Shown: piece by piece, positions 19,864 through 29,572 of the stretch
Layout of the letters: each line of letters begins with the position of its first letter
Position numbering within the stretch: the stretch's first letter is position 1
NCBI GenBank assembly: GCA_023807065.1
Contig: JAJJLU010000539.1
Location: 1-33,139, forward strand
Length of the DNA stretch: 33,139 nt
Source: Isotricha intestinalis
Taxonomy: Eukaryota > Ciliophora > Litostomatea > Vestibuliferida > Isotrichidae
Direction of reading: 5' to 3'
Made by a program: the position numbers and the translations under genes
The notes under the pieces: generated by a model
The model's input: only the letters and a program-made list of their open reading frames with translations
Database searches by the model: none
Told to the model about the DNA's origin: nothing

Positions 19864-20592
19864 TTATTTATTATTATTATTATTGATTTTTTTTTGTAAA
19901 TCATCTTTTAAACTCATAAAGTGAACAGCAAGTTTATATAAAGACTCACTTATTAATTTATGTTCTTCATTTACTCTAAATTTTTGTTCTTCATAAGATT
20001 TTTTATAAAATTCTAAATCTTCACCTTTATCTTTTTCATTTTCTTCTTTTTCATCTTTTAAATTTTTTATCATTTCATCTTTTTGTAAATTTTGTAATTT
20101 CAAATTTTGAATTTCATTTTTTAATCTAATTATCTCCGCATCATTTGAATGACTATTAATTGAATTATAATTATTATTAGTTGTACTTTTAATATTTCCT
20201 TTTTTAGATAAAGTATTATTTGAATTTTCTGTTTTTAATTTATCAATTTCTTTTTGAAGAGCTTTATATTCATTAATAAGATTTGTTTTTTCAGTTAACA
20301 TTTTTTCATTTAAATTTTTATGAGAAATTAATTCACTTTTAAATTTATCTATTTCATTTTTATTATTTATTAATGTTTCTTGTAGTTCTTTTTCTATTTT
20401 ATTTTTTTCTGATTTTAATTTATCATAATCAATTTTTAGTTTTTGGAAATTTAATTCAACTTTTTGAATTTCTAATTCTGCTTTTTCCTTTTCTATTCCT
20501 AATTTTTCATTTTCTATTTTTAATTTTTCTTTTTCTTGAATTAATTCATTATATTCTTTTTCACTAATTTGTCTCATTTCTTCTTCTGACAT
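19864..20592 (-). CDS. Coiled-coil protein, possibly Hook-like at its C-terminus
   Basis: 242 residues that are almost entirely coiled coil (EKEKLKIENEKLGIEKEKAE and similar runs), with a short Asn/Ser linker near residue 130. The last 45 residues change character: EDLEFYKKSYEEQKF followed by LISESLYKLAVHFMSLKDDL. This end resembles the C-terminal region of Hook-type dynein adaptors, but the N-terminal Hook domain is absent, so the link is weak. A cytoskeletal adaptor role is possible. It is tandem with the next gene (189-base gap) and convergent with the preceding one. No sign of truncation. Confidence 0.7.
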   Translation of the reverse strand: MSEEEMRQISEKEYNELIQEKEKLKIENEKLGIEKEKAELEIQKVELNFQKLKIDYDKLKSEKNKIEKELQETLINNKNEIDKFKSELISHKNLNEKMLTEKTNLINEYKALQKEIDKLKTENSNNTLSKKGNIKSTTNNNYNSINSHSNDAEIIRLKNEIQNLKLQNLQKDEMIKNLKDEKEENEKDKGEDLEFYKKSYEEQKFRVNEEHKLISESLYKLAVHFMSLKDDLQKKINNNNNK

Positions 20593-20780
20593 TTATTTAT
20601 TAAAATGCAAAAAAACCAATTTTATTTTATATAATTTTTTCAAAATAATAAAAATATTTTTAATAAATACCTAATGGTTTTTAAAATAAGGAATTGAATT
20701 AGATTTTAATGTTATACAATTAAATTAAAATATTCTAATACAAAATAATTTCATGAATTATTTATTTCAATCAACAAAGA

Positions 20781-21785
20781 TTAATTATTGATTGTCACTT
20801 CAAATTTCCCTTCAACTTCTTTTCCATTTTGTAAAATATTAATATAAAAAAAATGTAATTCTTCTGGAGTATCAATACTTTTAATATTATTTATTTCATT
20901 ATCTTTATTACTTTCATTAGAATTAATTGATTTAGTTATTTTCTTATTAATTGAACTTTGAGTAGAAACAATTTGTTCATTAGAATTAATACTATTTGCA
21001 TTAATAATTTTTTTATTTTGAGTTATAATATTATTTGAAGTCCCAGTTTGAGCTTTTTGATTTTTAACTCTTTTATATAATTGATTGTAAATTACTTTAA
21101 TATTATTTACTGAAGTACTAGATTGTGTTAAAGGATTATTTAAATGTTCTGTAAATGAATTAGTTGATATGTTTTTATTTTTAAAATCATTTTTTATTAA
21201 ATTATTAAATTTATATTTTTGAGAATTAAAAGAATTCCTTAACACATTTGATGATGAATTATTATTACTAGAAGAAAATAAATAATCACTTTCAGAAAAA
21301 GTATTTCTTTTACTTCTAAAATTTTTTGAATTTGAATTTGCTTTTCTTAAATAATTTTTATTTGAATAACTAGGAGTATATGAAGATATATTATTTTTTT
21401 TATTATTCATATTTGAATTAAATTGAGAAAATGTTAAAACTTGAGAATTAATTGCTAAATTTGGTTTTTTAATATAATTATTTTTTTCGAGTTTTTTATT
21501 TACTCTTTCTGAATTATGATTAGACATTAAATAATTATTCTGTCTATTTGAAGAATAACTTTTATATAAATCATTCATTAAATTATTATTTCTAAAATTT
21601 GAAAGATTTGAATTATGATGAAAATAATTGTTCAATTGATTATTATTATCATTATTTGTTTTCATAATTCTTTGAGTTTCAGATAATAAATTTGTAATAT
21701 TTAATTTAGTTTGTGTCATAGGAGACATATATGTTATATTTTTCAATTTTAAATTTTTTTTGTTTAATCCAGTAGAAAAAGACAT
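20781..21785 (-). CDS. Asn/Ser-rich protein of unknown function
   Basis: 334 residues. Most is Asn, Ser, Lys and Tyr in low-complexity order, probably disordered, with a basic overall charge. The most structured-looking piece is the C-terminus, TPEELHFFYINILQNGKE followed by VEGKFEVTINN, which could be a short protein-binding module. The N-terminus includes LNITNLLSETQRIMK, a likely amphipathic helix. Its start lies 130 bases from the divergent start of the next gene, suggesting a shared promoter region. I recognise no family; the combination of a disordered body and a short conserved-looking end is common in ciliate cytoskeletal and cortical proteins. Confidence 0.68.
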   Translation of the reverse strand: MSFSTGLNKKNLKLKNITYMSPMTQTKLNITNLLSETQRIMKTNNDNNNQLNNYFHHNSNLSNFRNNNLMNDLYKSYSSNRQNNYLMSNHNSERVNKKLEKNNYIKKPNLAINSQVLTFSQFNSNMNNKKNNISSYTPSYSNKNYLRKANSNSKNFRSKRNTFSESDYLFSSSNNNSSSNVLRNSFNSQKYKFNNLIKNDFKNKNISTNSFTEHLNNPLTQSSTSVNNIKVIYNQLYKRVKNQKAQTGTSNNIITQNKKIINANSINSNEQIVSTQSSINKKITKSINSNESNKDNEINNIKSIDTPEELHFFYINILQNGKEVEGKFEVTINN

Positions 21786-21915
21786 AATGAATTCCTTTTA
21801 TTATGAAAAAAAAATTATTTTTTAATAATTTTCATATTTGATATTATAATAATAATATAATGAGTTTATTTACATTTATTTTCCAGATTTAAGAATTTAA
21901 AAATTTTAATTATAA

Positions 21916-22644
21916 ATGAAAAGGTATGAAAGATTAAAAAAATTAGAAGATGAGCCAATTAATGAAGAAAATGATAATGAAGAAAATAATGAGCAACAAA
22001 CTTCAAGTTATAGAAGAAGAAATAGAAGAAGAATTGAAAATAATGTTAATCAAATAATAAAAGAAGAAAAATCAGATGAATTTAAAGAAGAAGAAACTTC
22101 ATCTCCTTCTTCTTTAATTAGAAGAAATAAAAAAAGAAATGAAAATGAACAAAAAGAAAAAAGCGAAGATATATTTAAAAATGTAAATAATGAACCAAAT
22201 ACAAATTCTTATAAAAGAAATAAAAGAAGACATAATAAATATATTGAACAAAAAGAAAAAGAGGAAGAACAAGAAAATCAACCTAAATATTATCAAATAA
22301 ATAGTAGTAGAATAAATAAAAAATTAAATTTAAATGATTCAGAAAACAAAAAAGAAGATGAAAGAACAGAAATGAAGAATAAATATGAACATATGGAAAT
22401 TAATGACGCTGATAAAATATTATCAAAAAATTTAAAACAAATTTATTCTCAAATTAAAATAGATAATTCTGATTTTAAATATAATGTTTTTTATAAAAAT
22501 TTCGAAAATTTAATTGATAGTATGGGAACTTTTGATAAAAAGAAAAAAGATTATGTTCCCATTAAAAATACTCAAGAAATTTTAGATAATGTTATATCTC
22601 CTGAGTTTCTTGTTGCAAAATTTATAGAAAAATCAAAAAAATAA
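21916..22644 (+). CDS. Unknown charged protein with repeated basic clusters
   Basis: 242 residues. The first half alternates acidic stretches with basic clusters about 34 residues apart: SSYRRRNRRR (30-39), SSLIRRNKKR (66-74) and NSYKRNKRRH (97-106). Each begins with Ser and could serve as a nuclear localisation or nucleic-acid-binding element. The second half is more ordered, with DADKILSKNLKQIYSQIKI and a C-terminal ISPEFLVAKFIEKSKK. No known domain is visible. A nuclear protein is a reasonable guess only. The promoter region is shared with the divergent Asn-rich gene. Confidence 0.68.
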   Translation: MKRYERLKKLEDEPINEENDNEENNEQQTSSYRRRNRRRIENNVNQIIKEEKSDEFKEEETSSPSSLIRRNKKRNENEQKEKSEDIFKNVNNEPNTNSYKRNKRRHNKYIEQKEKEEEQENQPKYYQINSSRINKKLNLNDSENKKEDERTEMKNKYEHMEINDADKILSKNLKQIYSQIKIDNSDFKYNVFYKNFENLIDSMGTFDKKKKDYVPIKNTQEILDNVISPEFLVAKFIEKSKK

Positions 22645-23686
22645 AAAAATAATTTGTAGTGTTGTTTTTATTTTAAATTTAAAAATTTAAATAATTCATT
22701 TAATTTTATAAATTTTAAAACAAATGATATTTATTTTAAAATAAAAATATCTGTTTTCCCTTTTATTTTGTCTTTTTGAGTTATCATATATTAGTTTAAT
22801 AGTTGTTGTCATATTTTATCCTCTTTTTCAAAAATAATATCGTTTGTAAATTAATTTCAGAATATTTTTTATTTTATTGTATTTGTCATTAATATTTATT
22901 TATGGATTTATCATTTCTAATTATTTGAACCTAAAATTCTTATTTACAAAAGTTTGCTTGTTAAATTTATTTAAAGATATAAAGAATTAAAATGTAGAGA
23001 AATCAATTAATTTGTTTAAATATTTCTTTAAAATATGTATTTTTTTCTCTTATTTTATATTGATATTTTTTCATTGATGTAAGAATGTACTTCATTTTTC
23101 TTCAAACTAATTTCTTTTCTTTTGTTTTCCCTTTAATATCAACTTTTAATTTTTCAAATATTAAATTTAAAGGTTTTAAATTCTTCTCCTAATTTTTTTG
23201 ATTTTATTAAAACTTATTATTATGAATTTATTTTATATATAAATTGAATCTATTTGATATTTTAATATATATTGTGCTATTTTTTCTATTTAATAATAAA
23301 TATTTACATTTACTTTTTAATGATATTACTATATTATTAAATGATTTTTTTTTGAATTATATCAAGATCTCTATCTACAGAAGTTAAATTATATTTTTTG
23401 AATTTGAATTCCTCTAATTTATTTCATTAAAAATAATGAACTATTGTTAACTCAATATTCTTATATTTTATTTTAATAAATTGAGATATAATTATTTTTA
23501 AAAAGATAAAAAAAAAATAAAACTTTAATTTCCATTTTTAAAATAGAAAGTATATTATTAATTATAAAATAATTATCTATAAGGAAAAAAACACAATAAA
23601 ATTTAAAAATCTTTTATACATATAAATTCAAAAAATCAGATTAAAAAAGAAGGAAAAAAAGTGGGAAAAAAATAGTATACTTACCA
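22645..23686 (-). pseudogene. Convergent gap of about 1 kb with possible decayed minus-strand gene
   Basis: No intact frame. Between about 22745 and 23480 the minus strand shows coding-like runs in shifting frames. Examples are a 37-codon open run with EKLKVDIKGKTKEKK, and a later run with KQTFVNKNFRFK then TAA then LEMINP then TAA. Stops inside the best runs are mostly TAA. I recognise no family, so this could be an old gene remnant or chance in AT-rich DNA. The first part (22645-22740) is the 3' end of the upstream gene. Confidence 0.3.
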
Positions 23687-25330
23687 TCAAACATTACTAA
23701 TAATATTTTTCATCATCTTAACAAATTCATCAAAACTCAAAGAACCATCATGATTAATATCATTTTCATCAAAACATTTTTGTAATTGTTCTTGAGCTTT
23801 AACATTCGTTTTATTTTTTTCATTTTGATAAAATAAATTTTTAACTTCTTCAAGAGTTATATTTCCATTACCATCTCTATCAAAATAATTAAAAGCAAAT
23901 TTAATAAAATCCCCATTTAAAAAATATTCTTTGTCCACAGCAGCTCTGATAAATTCTTCATATTCAATATATCCGTTATGATCAGTATCTAAATGTCTAA
24001 AAATTAATTCCACATCTTGTTTTAATTTATCTCCTTCACTAGCTAAATAACTTTGTAATCCATTAAATAATTCTTCTTTTGATATTTTTCCATCTCCATT
24101 TTGATCAATATTATTAAATAGTTTTATTGCATCATGAGCTTGATTTAATTGAGTATTATTATGAACTAAATATGCAATAACTGCACATCTTAAAATATTA
24201 TCACTTCTATAATTAATTAAATTTCTAATTAATTTTATTGTATTTATTTCATTGATTGAATTTATATTATTCATTTCTTTTATTATTTCTATATTAAACC
24301 AACTATGTTTTAGAGCTTCTTCTGCACTTAATCTTTTTTTTGTATCTAAAATTAATAATTTTTTAATTAAATCTTTTGCATTTTCTGATATAATTCCCCA
24401 AGGATAACTTTCTAAATCATATTTTCCTTTGTGAATATTTTCAAAAAGTTCTTTTTCATTTTTACCGTTAAAAGGTACTTTACCACATAACATAAAATAT
24501 AAAATAACTCCACAAGACCATAAATCACATTTTTCATTATAATTTTTATTTAAAACTTCAGGTGCTATATAATAAGCACTTCCAATTAATAAATGTTCTT
24601 TTTTAGTTTTAGAAAAAACTTTAGCAGTTCCAAAATCTATAATTTTAATTGGATGAAAACCGTTTTTCATTCTTTGAACAATTAAAATATTTTCTGGTTT
24701 TAAATCTCTATGAACAATTTTCATATTATGACAATAATGAACAGCTAATAATATTTCTCTTATATAATAAGCAGACAATTCTTCTGTAAAAGGTGCTTTT
24801 GCTTTAATTTCATTATATAATTCACCTTCTTGGCAAAACTCCGTTATTATATTGTATTCCATTTTTAGAGAAAAGAAATCAAGTATTTTTAAAATATTTG
24901 GATGATCCATCTTTTTTAGAAGTGCTATTTCATTTAATAAATTTTCTTCATTTATATGTGGATTTTTTTGTATAACTTTCATTGCAAAATATTTATGTAA
25001 TTCTCTATGTTTAACTAAATATACTGTTCCAAATGAACCTGAACCTAAGATTTTTTCCCTAAAATATACTAAATCTGGCTCTTGAGAAGATTTTGTTATA
25101 AACACATTTGAATCTAATGATACTATCATTTTATTTATTTTTTTATTTTGAGTTGAACTTGGTTTATTATTATTTTGAGGAGAATTTAAGTCAAATGAAT
25201 TTATTGTTGATTCAAATATCTCATTTGATTCTTTAAATGTTATTTTACTTTTTTTTTTTCGAGGAATTATTGTTTTGTTTTTTTGATTTATTGTTACTTC
25301 ATTTTTTTTTGATATACAGGCTGTACCCAT
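23687..25330 (-). CDS. CDPK: Calcium-dependent protein kinase (CDPK) with four EF-hands
   Basis: 547 residues in classic CDPK order. MGTACISKK is a myristoylation signal with an adjacent Cys for palmitoylation. The kinase domain (about 88-345) has GSGSFGTVY, AMKVIQK with the catalytic Lys, HRDLKPEN, DFGTAK, APEVL and DLWSCGVILY. An autoinhibitory/junction segment follows, then four EF-hand loops: DQNGDGKISKEE, DTDHNGYIEYEE, DRDGNGNITLEE and DINHDGSLSFDE, all with good calcium ligands. The enzyme is therefore probably active, membrane-attached and directly calcium-regulated. CDPKs are typical of plants, ciliates and apicomplexans and absent from animals and fungi, which helps place the organism. 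The stop is TGA, and a strong splice-donor-like GTAAGT lies just after it. Confidence 0.96.
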   Translation of the reverse strand: MGTACISKKNEVTINQKNKTIIPRKKKSKITFKESNEIFESTINSFDLNSPQNNNKPSSTQNKKINKMIVSLDSNVFITKSSQEPDLVYFREKILGSGSFGTVYLVKHRELHKYFAMKVIQKNPHINEENLLNEIALLKKMDHPNILKILDFFSLKMEYNIITEFCQEGELYNEIKAKAPFTEELSAYYIREILLAVHYCHNMKIVHRDLKPENILIVQRMKNGFHPIKIIDFGTAKVFSKTKKEHLLIGSAYYIAPEVLNKNYNEKCDLWSCGVILYFMLCGKVPFNGKNEKELFENIHKGKYDLESYPWGIISENAKDLIKKLLILDTKKRLSAEEALKHSWFNIEIIKEMNNINSINEINTIKLIRNLINYRSDNILRCAVIAYLVHNNTQLNQAHDAIKLFNNIDQNGDGKISKEELFNGLQSYLASEGDKLKQDVELIFRHLDTDHNGYIEYEEFIRAAVDKEYFLNGDFIKFAFNYFDRDGNGNITLEEVKNLFYQNEKNKTNVKAQEQLQKCFDENDINHDGSLSFDEFVKMMKNIISNV

Positions 25331-25849
25331 TATTAAGAAATTAATTTTGAATAATATTGGAAATTTATTTATTTTTAGTTATTTATGACGTGTATAAAAA
25401 AATTGTTTTTATATTTTACAAATTTTTTATATTTTAAAGCTAGAAAAATGAATTAATTTTACTATGTTTTATTTATTTTGTTTTCTTTTATAATATGTGT
25501 TAAAATGTATAAATTTTTTTACTTACAATACCATTATTTTAGTTGAAGAAAAAAATTCGATTTTCAATTTGAGAAGTTTTGAAATTTTAAATACTTTAAA
25601 TTTAAATTTTTATGAAATATATTTTTTTTTTTAAATATCTTATCTTGAAATTTTAAGAAATAAATTTTATATATCAATTTTTATTCTCTGAATTATTTAA
25701 TAATATATTAATTTAAAAAAAAGAATTAAATCTTAAAAAAAACCATTTCACACTATATATTATTTATTGATAGAAAATTGTTATTTACACAATTAATCAA
25801 ACCAAATGATACATATTTATCTAAACCATAAAATTTACATTAACCTTTA
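25331..25849. other. AT-rich spacer upstream of the CDPK gene
   Basis: It contains the CDPK promoter side and the 3' flank of the channel remnant. I see no intact frame, RNA gene or repeat. Confidence 0.55.
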
Positions 25850-27640
25850 TTTACATTAATTCTTTTACTCTTATATAAATCCTAAAGAATAATTTTCAAC
25901 TTTTGATAAAAGTATTTTTCTTTTTTCTTTTTATTTTTCAATTTTTAATTGAGGCAAAAGTGATCTTGGATTATTTTCCAATTACCAAAATCAATAAAAA
26001 TCAATATTAATAATTTCTTCAAAATAATATATAATTGCTTCAATATTTTTAATTTCTTTTTCTTCATTTTCCTTTTTTACATCAAATTTATTTTCTTTAT
26101 TATTCCCAAAATCATTTTCTTTAATTATTCTCATCATTTCATCATATTCATTTATTATTTTCTTCCTTTCTTCATTATATTGTAAATATATCCTTAAGAT
26201 TTATGTAAAAATTTTTCAATAAATTCTTTAAAATGAACTGAAATCTTAATAATCACTTTTTTTAAACAAATAATTCATTATTTCTACTTATGACTTTAAT
26301 ATTAAATCTTATTTTTCATTTATACTAATAGGCAAATACTCCAAAATTTTTAATTTCTTTAATTTTTTTCCTAATATTTTTTATCCAAAGAAAAATAACA
26401 ATTAATAATATATTACATTTCATCAATCATATCATCACATTTAAATAAAAAATCATTTTGTCCAAATTAACAGGTTTTAATAAAGGAGTAACATAAGCAA
26501 AAAAATAACTAGATTGAGCTATAAAAACATAACTTTTGTAATTCTATTTTGCATAATTAATTCTCAATTTATTAGGTGATTCTTATGAAAATTCCATTTT
26601 ATCTTTTTGATTTCTATTCAAATAAAATTTAATTATCATATAACTCTCTATCTGTTTTATATTTTTTTTTGACATAAGTTAAATTTTAGATTTTTCATTC
26701 ATCTCTTCTTTTTTTGAGCAATGGCATCAATAATAGAATTATAAGAGCCAATAACAAAACCATACATTAAAACTCCAATAAATAAATTAAAATATTCTTA
26801 ATTGTTGACCTGCATTAATATCTTCATAACCACAGTTGTAACAGTCATTAAAATCTAATAAAAGCTTAAAATATTTAGTTGAAAATTTGATGCAATAGTA
26901 TATCCTAATCTAACGACCCAACAATTTGGATTTAAAACTTCTAATTTTACTAAAAACTTAAATGTATATATACGTAAATGTGATGATAATAAAAATATTA
27001 ATAAGAATATTATTAATTTTTTAATATTTCATTTGTTTTAAATTTTCAAAAATATACTTTTTAACTTCCTCCTTTTTTCTTATTTTCGATAAAAGAAGAA
27101 CTTTAATTGGTTTAGTTGGTTTTTATAATTTTGTATTTAAAATTTTGTGAATTTTGATGTGTGACTTGATTTTCCTTAAATAAAAAGTCAAAAAGAAAAA
27201 CACTAATTAAATCAACAATAAACTATCTTTTTTTAATAACTTACAATTATTTTCTATGACTTTTAATTCAATTTTCTTTTTTATCATAAAATGTACAGAA
27301 GAAATTCAAAATAATATCGAGCAACAAAAATAAATCTATTATTATATATGAAATATATTCGCATTAGTGTTTTCTTTAAAAGTAATTTTAATTGTAGAAG
27401 GAATAGAATTTTAATATTGAAATTAATATACCATATAATTGAATTATTTTCATTTACATTTTCTGCTTGTTCATTTTTTAAATATTTTTGTGATTTATCT
27501 TTTTATTTTTGAGAAAATATCAAAAATTTTGGAGAAATTTATTTTTCCTTTTATATTCTTCAAATATTTTTTTTGGATTAATGAATTTTTATTTTCTTTG
27601 AAAAATGCTGTTTTTATAATAAACTATTGTTATTATCAAA
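25850..27640 (-). pseudogene. Decayed voltage/cyclic-nucleotide-type K+ channel gene
   Basis: On the minus strand successive pieces of a six-helix K+ channel can be read in shifting frames. They are S2 IDLFLLLDIILNFF (about 27335-27295); S3 FIVDLISVFLFDFLF; an S4/S5 region VLLLSKIRKKEEVKKYIF; a pre-pore turret LNPNCWVVRLGYTIASNF; pore helix ILMTVTTV and filter remnant (about 26845); S6 FNLFIGVLMYGFVIGS then YNSIIDAIAQKKK; linker LPNKLRINYAK; and the start of a cyclic-nucleotide-binding domain, DFLFKCDDMIDEM. A 160-codon charged C-terminus runs to about 25850. Lesions include a missing G within the TVGY filter, one extra T before S6, one missing A before the binding domain, TAG at two expected Trp positions, and many TAA codons, so it is not translatable. 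The family is EAG/CNG-like, as in ciliates, which carry large K+ channel families. Outer limits are approximate. Confidence 0.85.
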
Positions 27641-27907
27641 TAATAAAATATGGAATTTGGTTTTATTGAAGTATTAAATTCTTTTTTTAATTATTTCTCT
27701 TTTTTAACTTGTGAATAAAGAATTTAATATGTCTCTTATTACTTTATTAATATTTTTTGAATTATTTGAGTTTATTATCATTTAAATTTTTTATGAAAAT
27801 TTATAATTTAAGATATTTAGAAAAAAAAATATATATTATAAAAATTAGTAAATCGTCTTTTATATATTATTCTAAAAAATTATTTTTTAAATTTATAAAA
27901 TTTATAA

Positions 27908-29350
27908 TTATATTTTAATTGCTTTTTGATAATTAAGTTTTCTTTTCTTTTTATAAATATTATTTCCTTTTTTATTATTTTCTATTGGATCTTTTTTATC
28001 TAATGAATTTTGTGTTTTTTCATTAGTATTTTTTATTAAAGTTGAATAATCTTTTATATTAACAGTGAAATTTTTTATTACATTTTGCTCTTTTAATGTT
28101 TTTTCTAAAACAGATTCTTTAATTAAATGAGATATTTCATCTTCTTCTTCTCCAGCTTTATTTTTAAATTTTAAATTTTTGTAATTAACATTATTTAAAT
28201 AATCTAATGATTGGGATAAACTTCTTAAGTATTTATTTTCTTTTATTAATTCAGAAATTTTTTCTTTTATTTTTTTCTCTTTTTCTATATTTAATGAGTA
28301 ATCATTTTTTAAGAAATAAAAAAGAGATATAGAAACTTTTTTTAAATTTTTATTTTCTTTAATTAAAATATCGATTTGTTCTTTCAATTCTTTATTTCTT
28401 TCAGAATCTTTAAATTTAAAAATTTTTGATGAAAAATATTTTATATTATCACAAAAAACTTTTTGTTGAATTTTTATAAATTTTATTAACAATTCAATTA
28501 AATTATTTTTTTGATTCAAATGAATTTGAAGATTTTCTTTTTTTAAAGAAGAATTATTTTTACAAAAAGAAAAAGAGATTTCTTTTGATTCAATGAATTT
28601 ATTATTCATGTTATATTCATTATCATTTTTCATATCAAATGTAATATTATTAATAAAACAAGTTGTAGTATTTTCTAATTTATTATTTGATAAGTTTCTT
28701 TTAATAATCTTATTTGAAATTCTTAATGGAAGCTCTTTAATATTATTATTAGAATTTATATAATTATGATTATTTATTTTATGATCTTTAATTTTATTTT
28801 TATTCGAAATAAAAAATTTAAAGTCCTTTGTCATTGGTTGATATAAATTTAAACTTCTATTCATATATTTATTCTTATAATTTTTAATTGTTTTTTTTTT
28901 CATAGGATTTTTATTTTGTATTTTATCAAATTCAGTTTTTAAATTATTAATCATTTTATCAAAGCCTCTTGGAGTTTCTAATCCACTTATAATTTTTGGA
29001 CTTTTACTTCTTTTTTTATTTTTTTCAAATTTTTTATCAAAATATTTTTTTACATTTAAAGATTTAAAAGGTGATATACTTCTTGAAACTGGACTTTGAA
29101 ATAAATTTAATAATTCATGTCTACTTTTATTATTCATTGTTAAATTTCCTATTGAAATATTTTTTGTATTTTTTTTTGTTATATTTACTTTTACATTATA
29201 ATTATTTATTATTTGATCTTTTTGGTTCCCTTCTGTTAAATTTTTGATAGTAAAAAAATCTCTTGAAAAATTATGAGTTTTTCCTAAATCAGCATTATAA
29301 TTTCTATTTATATTCATAAATTTTTTTTTTAAATTAAAATCAGGAAACAT
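27908..29350 (-). CDS. Unknown protein with C-terminal coiled coils
   Basis: 480 residues from a clean ATG. The N-terminal 280 residues are basic, Asn/Lys-rich and probably disordered, with patches such as SPVSRSISPFKSLN and KKRSKSPKIISGLETPRG that look like proline-directed phosphorylation sites. Residues about 290-400 form two related helical blocks. In each, a Lys-rich coil ends in a similar phrase: LIKENKNLKKVSISLFYFLK in the first and LIKENKYLRSLSQSLDYL in the second, so an internal duplication is visible. The rest is acidic then basic. No known domain or membrane segment. A cytoskeletal or centriolar role would fit but is not shown. Confidence 0.72.
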   Translation of the reverse strand: MFPDFNLKKKFMNINRNYNADLGKTHNFSRDFFTIKNLTEGNQKDQIINNYNVKVNITKKNTKNISIGNLTMNNKSRHELLNLFQSPVSRSISPFKSLNVKKYFDKKFEKNKKRSKSPKIISGLETPRGFDKMINNLKTEFDKIQNKNPMKKKTIKNYKNKYMNRSLNLYQPMTKDFKFFISNKNKIKDHKINNHNYINSNNNIKELPLRISNKIIKRNLSNNKLENTTTCFINNITFDMKNDNEYNMNNKFIESKEISFSFCKNNSSLKKENLQIHLNQKNNLIELLIKFIKIQQKVFCDNIKYFSSKIFKFKDSERNKELKEQIDILIKENKNLKKVSISLFYFLKNDYSLNIEKEKKIKEKISELIKENKYLRSLSQSLDYLNNVNYKNLKFKNKAGEEEDEISHLIKESVLEKTLKEQNVIKNFTVNIKDYSTLIKNTNEKTQNSLDKKDPIENNKKGNNIYKKKRKLNYQKAIKI

Positions 29351-29572
29351 TTTGTTTTTATTTTTTTTTGAATTTTTACAAATTAAATTTTTTATAAATT
29401 TATTAAAAATTGATATAAAAATTAATATTATACAAATTAATTTTTTAAGTCACAAAAATAATAATATATAATTATATATAATATTTTTTATAGATTTTAA
29501 TCAAATTTATATACTAAAAATTGAAAACTAAATATATAAGTATTCTAAAACTCATAATTTTTATATAATATT

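Noticed and set aside
27439..27669. + strand frame of 76 codons, hydrophobic
   Set aside because: Antisense to the N-terminal part of the K+ channel remnant; AT-rich chance frame.
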